From positions 9,075,229-9,139,228 of the forward strand of contig OX637356.1 in assembly GCA_951799405.1 (NCBI GenBank): DNA of 64,000 nt. Reading direction: 5' to 3'. This stretch comes from Agapetus fuscipes (Eukaryota; Arthropoda; Insecta; Trichoptera; Glossosomatidae). The notes under the pieces were generated by a model. It saw only the letters and a program-made list of their open reading frames with translations. It searched no databases and was not told the DNA's origin. Positions 62,789-64,000 of this stretch are shown here, piece by piece (the first letter of the stretch is position 1; every line of letters starts with the position of its first letter). The translations under genes were made by a program, and so were the position numbers.

Positions 62789-64000
62789 GTAAGTAGATAT
62801 TTAATTTATTGAATCGTTTGAATAAGATATAGAAGGGATAGAAAGTTGTGTATAAAAGTGGGGGATTGTTATTTGAGTCGTATAGAATCAGAGTTGCAAA
62901 TCAACAATCTTCATTAAAGAGGCATAGGAAGAAAAAAAATAATCAAAGGCAATCTAGGAGTGTTGTGAAAATGACATAAAAATAAGGAATTAAATAGGAA
63001 ATAATTTTCTCATCATTTCCATGTATTTATCTCATTTTTTAAAACATCCTAGATTGGTTCTATAGGACTTGTTTGAAATGATGACAAATGGTTTTTTTTT
63101 AAGATTGTATCCAGCAGTGAAGATATGATGGCTGAGAAAATAGGACACTTTATCCTTTTGCAGTGATACAGCCTAATGATATAAATAGATGTGAGCCAGC
63201 TTTTAACCAAAACTTGGCTGTACTCAGTTCTGAGTCTAAATAATTTTGACCCTGTTTTGCAGATTCCATTGTGTATAAGGGGCCGTCCATAAATTACGTC
63301 ATCGATTTTGGCCGATTTTCGACCCCCCCCCCCTTACAATCATCCTATAATCTTTATCTAATGCCCCCCCCCCCCTCTTGCTGTAATAATGGATGAGCTT
63401 AATAATTAATAATGTTATATTACTTACATAATATTTTGTAGAAATTGGTATTTACAAGAACGACATCACTTTTGGTACTCGTACATCATTTGCGATCATC
63501 CGCAGACCAGACTCCCCCCCCCCCTTAATGCGAATGACGTAATATATGGACAGCCCCTAAGTAATTAATAATGGACTCTATGCAGTCAAAAAATCCCTCG
63601 GCTATGTGTCGTCACCCACAGTAATTAAAAAAAAAATCCTGATAAACAAAACAAAAAACTATTTAACGACATTGCAGCGGTTCAGTGTCTTTTCAAGCTA
63701 TCTTTAAAAATTATTCATGCTAAGACTCTCTGTTCTGCCTCACATTGTGACACATTGTTTGCCACATTTTATATGTTTGACTGATTCTGAATCAGGTCAG
63801 AATTTTTTTTTATGAAATTCATTGCTCTTCGCAGTTGCTTCCATTCCAGGTGTTATCACCCGGTATTGATTGAATTTACATAAAAATTGTTGTCTTGTTC
63901 AAAAAAATATCATCCATCATCTGTTTCCATTTCACAACATACTTTCACAAGCATGCATTAAGTCTACCACACTTAGATTAAAAATTCTATCTATCATTTC
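62789..64000. other. start of unc80 intron 28
   Basis: No acceptor followed by a recognisable UNC80 block was found. Apart from the MITE at 63279-63557 it is plain AT-rich sequence. Confidence 0.5.
63279..63557. mobile_element. MITE with C-tracts, about 279 bp
   Basis: Inverted ends GGGGCCGTCCATAAATTACG and GGGGCTGTCCATATATTACG (24 bp, few mismatches), both running into CGTCAT. Three C-runs (about 63325, 63366 and 63515) lie inside. TAAG follows the right end and TAAG overlaps the left end, so the duplication length is uncertain. Confidence 0.8.

Overview
This window looks like nuclear DNA of an arthropod, most likely an insect. It is AT-rich and crowded with nested transposable elements, and it has one large, intron-rich conserved gene. 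Order and species cannot be fixed from the sequence; the arthropod call rests on the exon-intron gene, the 5S rRNA copy and the mix of repeats (tRNA-derived SINEs, RTE/CR1-like LINEs, Penelope-like and hAT elements).

The main content is the 5' half of unc80 on the + strand. It encodes UNC80, the very large auxiliary subunit of the NALCN/narrow abdomen sodium leak channel complex. I could chain 28 coding exons from the start codon at 14823 to 62788. Every junction keeps frame (4,789 coding bases, about 1,596 codons), and the gene runs off the right edge. The first intron is about 11.5 kb. One intron appears to be GC-AG (after exon 13), and exon 11 is a 30-base microexon that can be skipped in frame. 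No other host protein gene was recognised.

Layout: 1-14800 is non-coding, with SINEs, a 5S rRNA-like copy fused to a SINE, a CR1-like LINE tail, a CpG-rich patch (2281-2480) and a possible core promoter (about 13930-13990). 14812-14960 is exon 1. 14961-26427 is intron 1, with a 980-bp PIF/Harbinger-like element, Tigger-like termini 3.4 kb apart, LINE fragments and two hAT MITEs. 26428-36120 holds exons 2-10 and a 1.05-kb hAT insertion. 36121-39314 is an intron carrying the longest open frame of the window, a 5'-truncated LINE reverse transcriptase. 39315-55370 holds exons 11-26. 55371-61898 contains a Penelope-like insertion with a GIY-YIG nuclease frame, a hammerhead-like motif and a 13-bp target duplication. 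61899-62788 holds exons 27 and 28. The rest is intron with a C-tract-rich MITE.

The most unusual material is the repeat biology: hammerhead-like folds with covarying stems, SINE chimaeras, precise nested insertions with target duplications, and LINE copies ending in different short tandem repeats.
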